Assembly: GCA_910584605.1 (NCBI GenBank)
Contig: CAJUAW010000025.1
Span: forward strand, 1 to 25,237
Direction of reading: 5' to 3'
Source of the DNA: an uncultured Oscillospiraceae bacterium
Lineage (GTDB): Bacteria; Bacillota_A; Clostridia; Oscillospirales; Oscillospiraceae
DNA length: 25,237 nt
The first letter of the stretch is position 1. Each line of letters starts with the position of its first letter. Of this stretch, positions 1 to 5,857 are shown one piece after another. The position numbers and the translations under genes are program-made. The notes beneath the pieces are model-generated. The model saw only the letters and a list, made by a program, of their open reading frames with translations. It searched no databases and was not told where the DNA came from.

Positions 1-27
1 TTTCCCTACACGACGCTCTTCCGATCT
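1..27 (+). other. Illumina read-1 adapter remnant (not genomic)
   Basis: The first 27 bases are identical to the last 27 bases of the standard Illumina TruSeq read-1 adapter, ending in GCTCTTCCGATCT. The coding frame of the following transporter gene begins directly after it. These bases are untrimmed library sequence and should be masked. They also show that the left edge of the window is a read or contig end rather than a biological boundary. Confidence 0.97.
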
Positions 28-28
28 G

Positions 29-580
29 GTGGTATACGGGCTGTTTGTGGGCATCGTCATCTACCGGGAAATCAAGCTGAAGGAACTGATTAAGGTATTT
101 ATTGATGCATCGGTCTCTTCCGCCATTATCATGTTTATTATGGCCTGTGCGGGTGCGTTCACTTATATCCTGACCACGAGTGGTGTGGCGGCTCAGTTGT
201 CCAACGCGCTGTTGGGAATTACCAATAATGAGTTGATTCTTCTGCTGATCATGATGCTGATTTTTATGATTGCCGGTTGCTTTGTCGATTCTGCCTCTGG
301 TTTTTACCTTCTGATGCCGATTCTGCTGCCTGTGGTACGGAATATGGATATTCCCCTCTATGCATTTGGCGTTTTGGCTACGATAAACTTCGCGATTGGT
401 CAGATTACACCGCCGGTAGGCTCTAACCTGTTTGTTGCCTGCAACATTGCGGATGTATCCATGAAGGATCTGGTCAGTAAGCTGTGGCCTTTCCTGCTGG
501 CAGGAACGTTCTCGCTGTTGCTTATGGTATTCTTCCCCCAAATCATAACGTTTTTGCCGAATCTGCTTGGCCTAGAATGA
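29..580 (+). CDS. TRAP transporter large permease DctM, C-terminal part (5' partial)
   Basis: This is the last 183 residues of the large membrane subunit of a tripartite ATP-independent periplasmic (TRAP) transporter. The family imports organic acids, sugar acids or compatible solutes with Na+ or H+ coupling, using a separate substrate-binding protein. Several hydrophobic segments are visible, and the motif IGQITPPVGSNLFV (about residues 130-143) is the conserved DctM signature. The family is usually about 425-430 residues long, so more than half is missing to the left, cut off by the adapter. The binding protein and small permease are not in the window. The M24 hydrolase starts 15 bases downstream and probably shares the transcript, which suggests uptake followed by hydrolysis of one substrate. 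Codon use is less GC-rich than in genes after position 2500. Confidence 0.9.
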   Translation: MVYGLFVGIVIYREIKLKELIKVFIDASVSSAIIMFIMACAGAFTYILTTSGVAAQLSNALLGITNNELILLLIMMLIFMIAGCFVDSASGFYLLMPILLPVVRNMDIPLYAFGVLATINFAIGQITPPVGSNLFVACNIADVSMKDLVSKLWPFLLAGTFSLLLMVFFPQIITFLPNLLGLE

Positions 581-595
581 AAGGGGGCGCATTCG

Positions 596-1747
596 ATGAT
601 TTTCCCGCAAGAATATCAAAGCCGTTTGGCGTCTGTTCAGGCTCTGATGGTCCGTGAAGGTTTGGATGCCCTGATTATCGGCGCATCTGCTCAAATTGAC
701 CAGCGCGGCTCCCTGCGCTGGCTTATGGATTATTACCTGTCCGTATATGAGGAGTGCATTGTAATCTGTCCAGAAGGTGTCCCAGTTTATTTTGCGCACG
801 ACAGTTTGGCAGCGTTCCACGCCGGAAACGGCCCCCTTCCATTAGAAACGCGGGTTATTCCCCCCCATTTGTATGCCACAGACCCGGCAGTGCCAGCAGC
901 GGACTATCTGCGCTCGATTCAGGCCAAATCGATTGGAGTGGCGGGAACCGCCGGCTTGTCAGCGCGGTTTATCCTGTCGCTGACCCGGCAGATTGGACAT
1001 GCGGTTCGGGACGTATCGATGGAACTTGCACGACTTCGGATGATAAAGAGCCCTGCGGAGATTGAACTGTCTCGAGCGGCTGTTCGTCTCAATGAAGAGG
1101 CCATGTGGGCCTATTTGAAGGAAGTACGTCCTGGAGCGTTGGAGTCTGATGCCCTAGCGAAAGGATATGCTTTTGCCATAGGTAGAGGTGCCGAGGATCA
1201 ATATTGGATGAGCGGCTCCGGGAACCCGGCTGTTGTTTCCCATGCGGTTTTATCCTTGGGCCGAACATACCGCTGGAAGGACGAGGACAACAGTGTCATT
1301 GTGATTGAGGTTTCGGACACAGGGGGTCATTATGGCGAAATCTGGCAGCCTCTGAAATTAGGAGCACGAGATTTGGAATTGGAGGAAGCCCTGGCGGCAG
1401 TGGTGCGGTCTATCCAGGCGGCAGCAGAGATGATCCGCTCCGGCAATACGGTGGGTCAGGTAGCGGCAGCGGCCGAAGCAAGCCTGGTCAAAGACGGTTG
1501 GGCCGTTCCTCGAAACGCTCAGGAGCCTGCCGCGCCTATTGGTCACGGTCAGGGCTTGGATGCTTGGGAAATACCGTCTATTTCTAAGGATAATACGGAA
1601 CTTATTGTACCGGGCATGCGGTTTAATCTCCATCCCGTCGTTACAAAGAAGAACGGGCAAAGGGTAAGCTACTGTGACTGCTACATTTCAACTGACGGAG
1701 CGGCGGAGCGGTTATCTACCCTCCCCTATGATGTGATTTATATTTAA
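596..1747 (+). CDS. M24-family creatinase/aminopeptidase P-like hydrolase
   Basis: This 383-residue protein has the two-domain layout of the M24 (pita-bread) family: a creatinase-type N-terminal domain (about 1-150) and a catalytic domain (about 155-380). The GHGQG motif near residue 307 matches the conserved GHG histidine region. The positions normally occupied by the other metal ligands of aminopeptidase P are changed: GEIWQP replaces the SD-TR segment, GMRFNLHP has His where Glu is usual, and VSYCDCY replaces the terminal E-D. It is therefore unlikely to be a canonical dimetal peptidase and fits better with creatinase or ectoine-hydrolase (DoeA/EutD) type members. The start is supported by AAGGGGG 9 bases upstream. 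It follows a TRAP permease, a pairing also known from ectoine uptake and breakdown loci. The substrate cannot be read from sequence. Confidence 0.8.
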   Translation: MIFPQEYQSRLASVQALMVREGLDALIIGASAQIDQRGSLRWLMDYYLSVYEECIVICPEGVPVYFAHDSLAAFHAGNGPLPLETRVIPPHLYATDPAVPAADYLRSIQAKSIGVAGTAGLSARFILSLTRQIGHAVRDVSMELARLRMIKSPAEIELSRAAVRLNEEAMWAYLKEVRPGALESDALAKGYAFAIGRGAEDQYWMSGSGNPAVVSHAVLSLGRTYRWKDEDNSVIVIEVSDTGGHYGEIWQPLKLGARDLELEEALAAVVRSIQAAAEMIRSGNTVGQVAAAAEASLVKDGWAVPRNAQEPAAPIGHGQGLDAWEIPSISKDNTELIVPGMRFNLHPVVTKKNGQRVSYCDCYISTDGAAERLSTLPYDVIYI

Positions 1748-1754
1748 AGCAATT

Positions 1755-1827
1755 CTACCAAACGCCTACCAAAACCGCCCCCAACTCCCTGCGCCGCAGG
1801 AGGTTGGGGGCACTTTGCATTTCCGGG
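1755..1827 (+). repeat. Hairpin-centred direct repeat, copy A
   Basis: This copy starts with two 11-base units beginning CTACCAAA, followed by a long stem (left arm GCCCCCAACTCCCTGC, right arm GCAGGAGGTTGGGGGC), then TGCATTTCCGG and another CTACCAG box. A copy in the same orientation occurs at 25143-25215, with about 10 differences over 74 aligned bases. One stem stays paired in both copies despite changes in the left arm. It lies 7 bases after the M24 stop and could end that transcript, although the T-tract is weak. The phased CTACC boxes look more like a protein-binding array or the edge of a mobile element than a simple terminator. Confidence 0.75.
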
Positions 1828-2072
1828 CATCTACCAGTAAAACTTTTTTATATCGAAACCGCTTGTTTCGTTGGATTGCCTCCTGTTTTCGCAACGAAAA
1901 CCAGCTCAAAAGAGGCGTGACACGGCGGCGGCCGGAAGGAGGCGTCGAAAAACCTCGGAAATTTTGGGCCAAACGCGCAATATTCGGAACCTTTGCTCAG
2001 ACTTACCGGGTCTACCAAATGTCCGAAGCAGGACGCGTCCAGCCCAAAACCGGCGCCCGGTCCGTGGCATAC

Positions 2073-2411
2073 ATGAGCCTTTCCGACACCCTCTCCGCAA
2101 CTCAGCTGACCACTTTGATCTCCATCGAGACCGGTTATCTGACTTCCTCCGGTATGACTGCCCAGCAGACTCAGGAGGCAGTGGATGAGGCGCCTGTAGC
2201 TGGCGGACCTTTGAGTGAGGATGCGACCGACATTGGCAACATTTCTGATGCTTGGATGAAGCCTGACGCAAATCTGAGCGTGAACGTCGATATGGATGCT
2301 AACACAATCACTCTTGATGGTACAGTTACCCTCACCGGAACCACCTTGAACGATTTCACCGGTTCTCCCTGGTTCTTTACGAATGCCGAGGGCAACATCT
2401 CCAACCGCTGA
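2073..2411 (+). CDS. Hypothetical protein or C-terminal gene remnant
   Basis: This is an ORF of 112 codons from the ATG at 2073. The same frame is open back to 1815, but the upstream translation is Arg-rich and does not look like protein, and no convincing ribosome site precedes 1815, 2020 or 2073. The C-terminal half is acidic and Thr-rich (for example NTITLDGTVTLTGTTL), as in beta-rich extracellular proteins. A good rho-independent terminator follows 9 bases after the stop, which suggests that a real transcript ends here. It may be the tail of a larger surface protein whose front was lost at the repeat junction. No family was recognised. Confidence 0.4.
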   Translation: MSLSDTLSATQLTTLISIETGYLTSSGMTAQQTQEAVDEAPVAGGPLSEDATDIGNISDAWMKPDANLSVNVDMDANTITLDGTVTLTGTTLNDFTGSPWFFTNAEGNISNR

Positions 2412-2420
2412 TGGAAATCA

Positions 2421-2441
2421 GGGCGCAGCGCGCCCTTTTTT
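2421..2441 (+). terminator. Rho-independent terminator after the orphan ORF
   Basis: GGGCGC and GCGCCC form a perfect 6-bp stem with a 3-base loop, followed directly by six T residues. It closes the 2073-2411 transcript. Confidence 0.85.
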
Positions 2442-2551
2442 CTGGGGCAGGGCGGTATCTTGTGAGTTGATGTACGCAAACGTGCACATATCCCGTCCCG
2501 TGCCGCATATACTGATATGTATAACCGCAATCTACAAAAGGAGGAGTCTGC

Positions 2552-2662
2552 ATGAACGATAAGAAAGCGGCGATCCCGGCCCCCGACCATCCTGCGCCCC
2601 ACCGGCCCGACCTGGATGACCTTATTTTTCAGGATGAGGGCTGGCTGGTCAGCGACCGCTGA
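2552..2662 (+). CDS. 36-aa small protein, function unknown
   Basis: A short gene starts at an ATG 6 bases after the very strong ribosome site AAAGGAGGAG. The product is hydrophilic, with an N-terminal half rich in Pro, His and Asp (PAPDHPAPHRPD) and a C-terminal acidic and hydrophobic end (DDLIFQDEGWLVSDR). There is no signal peptide or membrane segment. A 13-bp hairpin starts at the stop codon. It stands between a terminator on the left and the convergent tRNA operon on the right, so it is a single-gene unit. No family was recognised. The ribosome site and flanking terminators are the main support for a real gene. Confidence 0.6.
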   Translation: MNDKKAAIPAPDHPAPHRPDLDDLIFQDEGWLVSDR

Positions 2663-2700
2663 GGGGACGTCTCCAAAAAGGAGATGTCCCTCTTCGTTTG
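2661..2700 (+). terminator. Hairpin after the 36-aa gene
   Basis: The arms at 2661-2674 and 2680-2692 pair around an AAAAA loop and overlap the TGA. The following TTCGTTTG is only weakly T-rich, so termination is plausible but not certain. Confidence 0.55.
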
Positions 2701-2708
2701 GGAGGAAC

Positions 2709-2743
2709 AAAAAACAGAAGGACATCCGTCAGGATGTCCTTCT
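2709..2743 (-). terminator. Terminator of the tRNA operon
   Basis: On the minus strand, AGAAGGACATCC and GGATGTCCTTCT form a perfect 12-bp stem with a 4-base loop, followed by G and six T residues. It lies immediately after the CCA end of tRNA-Lys. Confidence 0.92.
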
Positions 2744-2746
2744 GTC

Positions 2747-2822
2747 TGGTGACCCAGCGGGGACTCGAACCCCGGACCCACGGCTTAAAAGGCAGTTGCT
2801 CTACCAACTGAGCTACTGGGTC
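2747..2822 (-). tRNA. tRNA-Lys (anticodon TTT)
   Basis: A full cloverleaf is present: acceptor GACCCAG/CTGGGTC, D-arm GCTC/GAGC, anticodon loop CTTTTAA, T-arm CGGGG-TTCGAGT-CCCCG and encoded ACCA. The anticodon stem ACTGC/GCCGT has a T-C mismatch at the middle pair (29:41). This is the last gene of the five-tRNA operon. Confidence 0.95.
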
Positions 2823-2863
2823 ACGTCAAAATCCATGGGGCGTTTGGACCGCGTACGGCGGTC

Positions 2864-2938
2864 TGGCAGGGATGGCTGGACTCGAACCAGCGAGTGAGGG
2901 AGTCAAAGTCCCTTGCCTTACCACTTGGCTACACCCCT
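2864..2938 (-). tRNA. tRNA-Gln (anticodon TTG)
   Basis: The acceptor is AGGGGTG/CATCCCT with one G-T pair. The D-stem is GCC/GGC, the anticodon arm is AGGGA-CTTTGAC-TCCCT and the T-arm is GCTGG-TTCGAGT-CCAGC. The discriminator G and CCA are encoded. It is the fourth gene of the operon. Confidence 0.95.
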
Positions 2939-2995
2939 GTATCATGGGGAAAGGCTTGGGGCCGGAGCAGTAGCTCCGGCCCTGCCGCCTTGATG

Positions 2996-3073
<78 letters not shown>

Positions 3074-3106
3074 ATATCACTGATGTCTGGTCACACCTGG
3101 AGCTGC

Positions 3107-3183
3107 TGGTACGCCTGAAGGGACTCGAACCCCCGGCCCGCTGCTTAGAAGGCAGCTGCTCTATCCACCTGAGCTACAGGCGC
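3107..3183 (-). tRNA. tRNA-Arg (anticodon TCT)
   Basis: The acceptor is GCGCCTG/CAGGCGT, and the anticodon arm GCTGC-CTTCTAA-GCAGC reads AGA/AGG codons. Discriminator A and CCA are encoded. It lies 3 bases from tRNA-Gly and is the second gene of the operon. Confidence 0.95.
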
Positions 3184-3186
3184 ATT

Positions 3187-3260
3187 TGGAGCGGGTGATG
3201 GGAATCGAACCCACGCGACCAGCTTGGAAGGCTGGGATTCTACCATTGAACTACACCCGC
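3187..3260 (-). tRNA. tRNA-Gly (anticodon TCC)
   Basis: The acceptor is GCGGGTG/CACCCGC. The anticodon arm is CCAGC-CTTCCAA-GCTGG. Discriminator T and CCA are encoded. It is the first gene of the operon, about 35 bases downstream of the promoter -10 box. Confidence 0.95.
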
Positions 3261-3293
3261 ATGGATGGTGCGCCCTTTCACATCAGCCTTTGA

Positions 3294-3322
3294 ATACTAC
3301 CACATTTTTTGCAAACTGTCAA
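3294..3322 (-). promoter_or_regulatory. Sigma-A promoter of the tRNA operon
   Basis: On the minus strand, TTGACA (3317-3322), a 17-base spacer and TAGTAT (3294-3299) form a near-consensus promoter reading into tRNA-Gly. It lies just beyond the pyrB stop. No terminator is visible after pyrB, so some read-through from pyrB into the tRNAs is possible. Confidence 0.88.
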
Positions 3323-3350
3323 TGGTTTTCTGAAAAATATCCCGCCTGAT

Positions 3351-4412
3351 TTACTCCAGCGCCCCGTCGCAGAAGGCGCAGCAGTCCAGGCCGCCGCTCC
3401 GCTTCACCAGGGGCGGCAGGTAGCGCTCGGTCTGGGTGATGCACCGGGGGTTGCGGCAGACGGGCCTGGTCCCGATCTCCACCGCCTCGGTCTGCTCCAA
3501 ACGGGGCTGGTTGGCCAGATCAGCCAGCAGGGCCATCCGGGCGAACATCCCATACCGGGCCTGCTGAAAGTAGGCTGCTCTGGGGTCGTCGTCCACGTCC
3601 ACAGCGATCTCGTCCACCCGGGGCAGGGGATGCATGACCAGCATTCGCTCCTTGGCCCGCTCCAGCTTGCGGCGGGTGAGGATGTACACCCCCTTGTTCC
3701 GCTCGTACTCCAGGGGGTCCACAAACCGCTCCCGCTGGATGCGGGTCATGTACAGCACGTCCAACTGGGGGATGACCGCCTCCAGGCCGGTGACCTCGGT
3801 GAACCGCATGCTGTGTTCCCGCATAAATGCCCGCATGTAGCCGGGCACCGCCAGCTCCCGGGGGGAGATGAGGAAAAACTGGATCTGTTCAAACTTGGCC
3901 AAAGCCTTGATCAGGGAGTGGACGGTGCGGCCGTTCTTCAGATCGCCGCACAGGCCCACCGACAGGCCGTCCACCTTCCCCAGCAGGCGGGTGATGGTGG
4001 TCAGGTCGGCGGTGGTCTGGGTGGGGTGCATGTGGCCGCCGTCGCCGGCGTTGATCACAGGGACATGGGAGTACAGAGAGGCCGCCTTGGCCGCCCCCTC
4101 CCAGGGGGTGCGCATAACCACCACGTCGGCATAGCCGGACACCATCTTGATGGTATCCTTCAGCGTCTCCCCCTTGGCGACGGAGGAGGAGTTGGGGTCG
4201 GCAAAACCGAAGGCCGTCCCGCCCAGGCGGAGCATGGCGGTCTGGAAGGAGAAGTTGGTGCGGGTGGAGGGCTCGTAAAACAGGGAGGCCATCACCCGGC
4301 CCCGGCAGACGTCAATAAAGTCCCGGGGGCTGTCCATGATCTGGCTGGCCCGGGCGTAGAGCTCGTCCCACTCCTGGCGGGACAGGTCCCCAAAATCGAT
4401 CAAATGGCGCAT
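3351..4412 (-). CDS. pyrB: Aspartate carbamoyltransferase with fused PyrI-like zinc tail
   Basis: This enzyme condenses carbamoyl phosphate and aspartate in the committed step of pyrimidine synthesis in the cytosol. The catalytic motifs are clear: YEPSTRTNFSF near residue 46 (carbamoyl phosphate site), KGETLKDT near 80, HPTQTTADL near 128 and MHPLPRVDEIAVDVD near 260. Catalytic chains are usually about 305-310 residues, but this one has 353. The extra tail carries CRNPRC and CCAFC, the same C-x4-C plus C-x2-C pattern as the zinc domain of the regulatory chain PyrI; the nucleotide-binding part of PyrI is absent. No other pyr gene is nearby, so it is a stand-alone unit. The start has GGGAGG upstream and a good promoter. 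Confidence 0.95.
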   Translation of the reverse strand: MRHLIDFGDLSRQEWDELYARASQIMDSPRDFIDVCRGRVMASLFYEPSTRTNFSFQTAMLRLGGTAFGFADPNSSSVAKGETLKDTIKMVSGYADVVVMRTPWEGAAKAASLYSHVPVINAGDGGHMHPTQTTADLTTITRLLGKVDGLSVGLCGDLKNGRTVHSLIKALAKFEQIQFFLISPRELAVPGYMRAFMREHSMRFTEVTGLEAVIPQLDVLYMTRIQRERFVDPLEYERNKGVYILTRRKLERAKERMLVMHPLPRVDEIAVDVDDDPRAAYFQQARYGMFARMALLADLANQPRLEQTEAVEIGTRPVCRNPRCITQTERYLPPLVKRSGGLDCCAFCDGALE

Positions 4413-4442
4413 TTCCCTGCCTCCCTTTTCCTTGTTCCCGTT

Positions 4443-4471
4443 ATTGTACTATAATTCCACCCATTCCGCAA
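4443..4471 (-). promoter_or_regulatory. Promoter of pyrB
   Basis: On the minus strand, TTGCGG (4466-4471), a 17-base spacer and TACAAT (4443-4448) lie about 30 bases before the pyrB start. An overlapping TATAGT is an alternative -10. No pyrimidine attenuator hairpin is seen in the short leader. Confidence 0.7.
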
Positions 4472-4521
4472 GAGTGACTTTCCGGTCCGTCTCTTCCGCC
4501 GGGGCGCAGCCATTTTTTGCC

Positions 4522-4550
4522 TTGTGTCCCAGGGGGAAGCGCGCTATAAT
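4522..4550 (+). promoter_or_regulatory. Promoter of the Cys/His-rich secreted protein gene
   Basis: TTGTGT (4522-4527), a 17-base spacer and a perfect TATAAT (4545-4550). The leader carries a small hairpin, CCCGCAG/CTGCGGG, before the ribosome site. Confidence 0.8.
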
Positions 4551-4596
4551 AGACCACACGATCCCGCAGTCTGCGGGCAGAAAGGAGTGTTGACCT

Positions 4597-4992
4597 ATGA
4601 AGCGAACACGTTGTTTGACGTCCGCCCTTCTGTGCCTTCTGCTGGTTCTGGCGCTGGCGGTCCCCGCCTCCGCCCACGGCTGTCACGGGGGAAGGGCCCG
4701 CAGGTATTCCGCCAGACAGCAGGCGGTCCAGACCTCTGTTACGGTGTGCCCCGTTGCGGATTGCGCCACGGCGGGACGTCACAGCCACGACGGCGTGGTC
4801 TACTGCGGCTACTGCCACGAGAGCGGCGTATGCGACAACACCTGCCGCGCCCTGTGTACCCTGGAGGACTGCTGTGAGACCGGCCGCCACCTCCACGACG
4901 GGGTGACCTACTGCGGCTCCGACCACGCGAACGGCTTCTGTGACGGCTCCTGCGCCGTCCCCGCCGTCCGTGGCTGCGGACACCACTGCTGA
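4597..4992 (+). CDS. Secreted Cys/His-rich repeat protein, putative metal binder
   Basis: The product has 131 residues with a classical signal peptide (basic MKRTR, hydrophobic core, likely cleavage after PASA near residue 26). The mature part holds two tandem units of about 33 residues with the pattern C-x4-C-x4-GRH-x-HDGV-x-YCG, then H and CD-x2-C, at about residues 51-83 and 87-119. The regular Cys and His spacing suggests disulfide or metal binding outside the cell. The chain ends in GCGHHC. There is no anchor, so it is probably released or held by other means. The start is supported by AAAGGAG. It is divergent from pyrB, and a hairpin after the stop separates it from the next gene. The biochemical role is unknown. 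Confidence 0.8.
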   Translation: MKRTRCLTSALLCLLLVLALAVPASAHGCHGGRARRYSARQQAVQTSVTVCPVADCATAGRHSHDGVVYCGYCHESGVCDNTCRALCTLEDCCETGRHLHDGVTYCGSDHANGFCDGSCAVPAVRGCGHHC

Positions 4993-5011
4993 GCTGAAGC
5001 AGCCCGCATAA

Positions 5012-5060
5012 ATCCCCTCCATCTCCACACCCTAACCGGGAGGAATGGAGGGGATCTTTT
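5012..5060 (+). promoter_or_regulatory. Hairpin: terminator or ribosome-site sequestering element
   Basis: ATCCCCTCCAT (5012-5022) pairs perfectly with ATGGAGGGGAT (5045-5055) and is followed by CTTTT. It looks like a terminator for the secreted-protein gene. The right arm also contains the only good ribosome site (GGAGGGG) for the GTG start at 5061, so folding would block translation of the next gene in read-through transcripts. Confidence 0.6.
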
Positions 5061-5579
5061 GTGCTTTGGTTCTGGAGCTTTATGGCCTACAGCTTTGCTG
5101 GCTTCCTGCTGGAGGTGGCCTTCGCCCGGCTGGTGGGCGGACGTCCCGACCGGAAGGGGCTGCTGGTGCTCCCGCTGTGCCCGGTGTATGGGGCGGGGGC
5201 CTGCCTGATCCTGGCCCTGCCAGGGTGGGTGGATGAACGCCCCTGGGCGCTGTTTCTAATGGGCGGGCTGGCCGCTACGGCGGTGGAGTATCTGGCCGCG
5301 CTGTACCACGAAAAGGTCTTTGGGGTGTCCTTCTGGAGCTACGAGGGCCTGCCCGGAAATGTTCGGGGTAAGGTGTGCCTGCCCTTTTCCCTGGCCTGGG
5401 GCGGGTTCTCGCTGGGGCTGGTCTACTGGCTCCACCCCCTTTTGGCGCCCTGGATGGCCCGGGTCCCCGCCCCGGTGGGCTGGATGACCCTGGCCGCGCT
5501 GCTGGCGGATGCTGTCCTCACCGCCGCCCTGCTGCGGCGGTATGGGAATACAGCCTGCCTCCGCTGGTACCGCCGCTGA
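5061..5579 (+). CDS. CmpB-family (putative ABC transporter type IV) membrane protein
   Basis: The 172-residue membrane protein matches the pfam06541 type (often annotated as putative ABC-transporter type IV, CmpB). The visible hallmarks are the N-terminal SFAGFLLEVAFA helix, GLLVLPLCPVYGAGA near residue 33, EYLAALYHEKVFGVSFWSY near 80 and GKVCLPFSLAWG near 105. About five membrane segments can be drawn. The true function of the family is not established, and no ATP-binding partner lies nearby. The start is GTG with GGAGGGG 8 bases upstream, inside a hairpin arm. A strong terminator follows the stop. Transcription could come by read-through from the secreted-protein gene. Confidence 0.8.
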   Translation: MLWFWSFMAYSFAGFLLEVAFARLVGGRPDRKGLLVLPLCPVYGAGACLILALPGWVDERPWALFLMGGLAATAVEYLAALYHEKVFGVSFWSYEGLPGNVRGKVCLPFSLAWGGFSLGLVYWLHPLLAPWMARVPAPVGWMTLAALLADAVLTAALLRRYGNTACLRWYRR

Positions 5580-5584
5580 GAAAA

Positions 5585-5617
5585 GGCCGCCGGGGATTCG
5601 ATCCCGGCGGCCTTTTT
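5585..5617 (+). terminator. Strong terminator between convergent genes
   Basis: GGCCGCCGG...CGGCGGCC forms a 12-13 bp stem with a TCG loop and one bulged G, followed by five T on the plus strand. Four A precede it, so it can also act on the minus strand for the small membrane protein gene that ends at 5620. Confidence 0.9.
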
Positions 5618-5619
5618 GG

Positions 5620-5790
5620 TCACTCCTCGTAGTCGTCGTACTCGTCGATGTGGGCGGAGTGCTGGAGCTTTCCCTTTACAGTGCAGCAGATGTCAGTGAG
5701 GCCGTCCCAGTATGCGATGATGGCGCACACAGCGGCGGTGGCGGCCAGGGACAGCGCCACGATCTTCAGGACAAAACGGGCAACTTTCAT
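5620..5790 (-). CDS. Small single-pass membrane protein (56 aa)
   Basis: The ATG at 5790 is preceded by AGGAGGT at ideal spacing. An upstream in-frame extension to 5850 lacks a ribosome site. The product starts MKVARFVLKIVALSL, continues with a hydrophobic stretch of about 25 residues, then a short loop with two adjacent Cys (DICCTVKG) and ends in a strongly acidic tail (DEYDDYEE). It is probably a one-pass inner-membrane protein. No family or partner was recognised. It stands alone between the bidirectional terminator and the deacetylase gene. Confidence 0.7.
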   Translation of the reverse strand: MKVARFVLKIVALSLAATAAVCAIIAYWDGLTDICCTVKGKLQHSAHIDEYDDYEE

Positions 5791-5857
5791 GATCCTACCT
5801 CCTATGAAAACGGTTACTCCCAGTTTACACGATTGCGGATCAAAATACAATCGTTTT

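Noticed and set aside
2480..2530. Sporulation sigma-K-type promoter for the 36-aa gene
   Set aside because: CATATACTG with an upstream AC only partly fits the CATANNNTA pattern and spacing. The motif is too loose to call without expression data.
3309..4454. A 381-codon open frame opposite pyrB
   Set aside because: pyrB has full catalytic motifs, promoter and ribosome site. The opposite frame has none of these.
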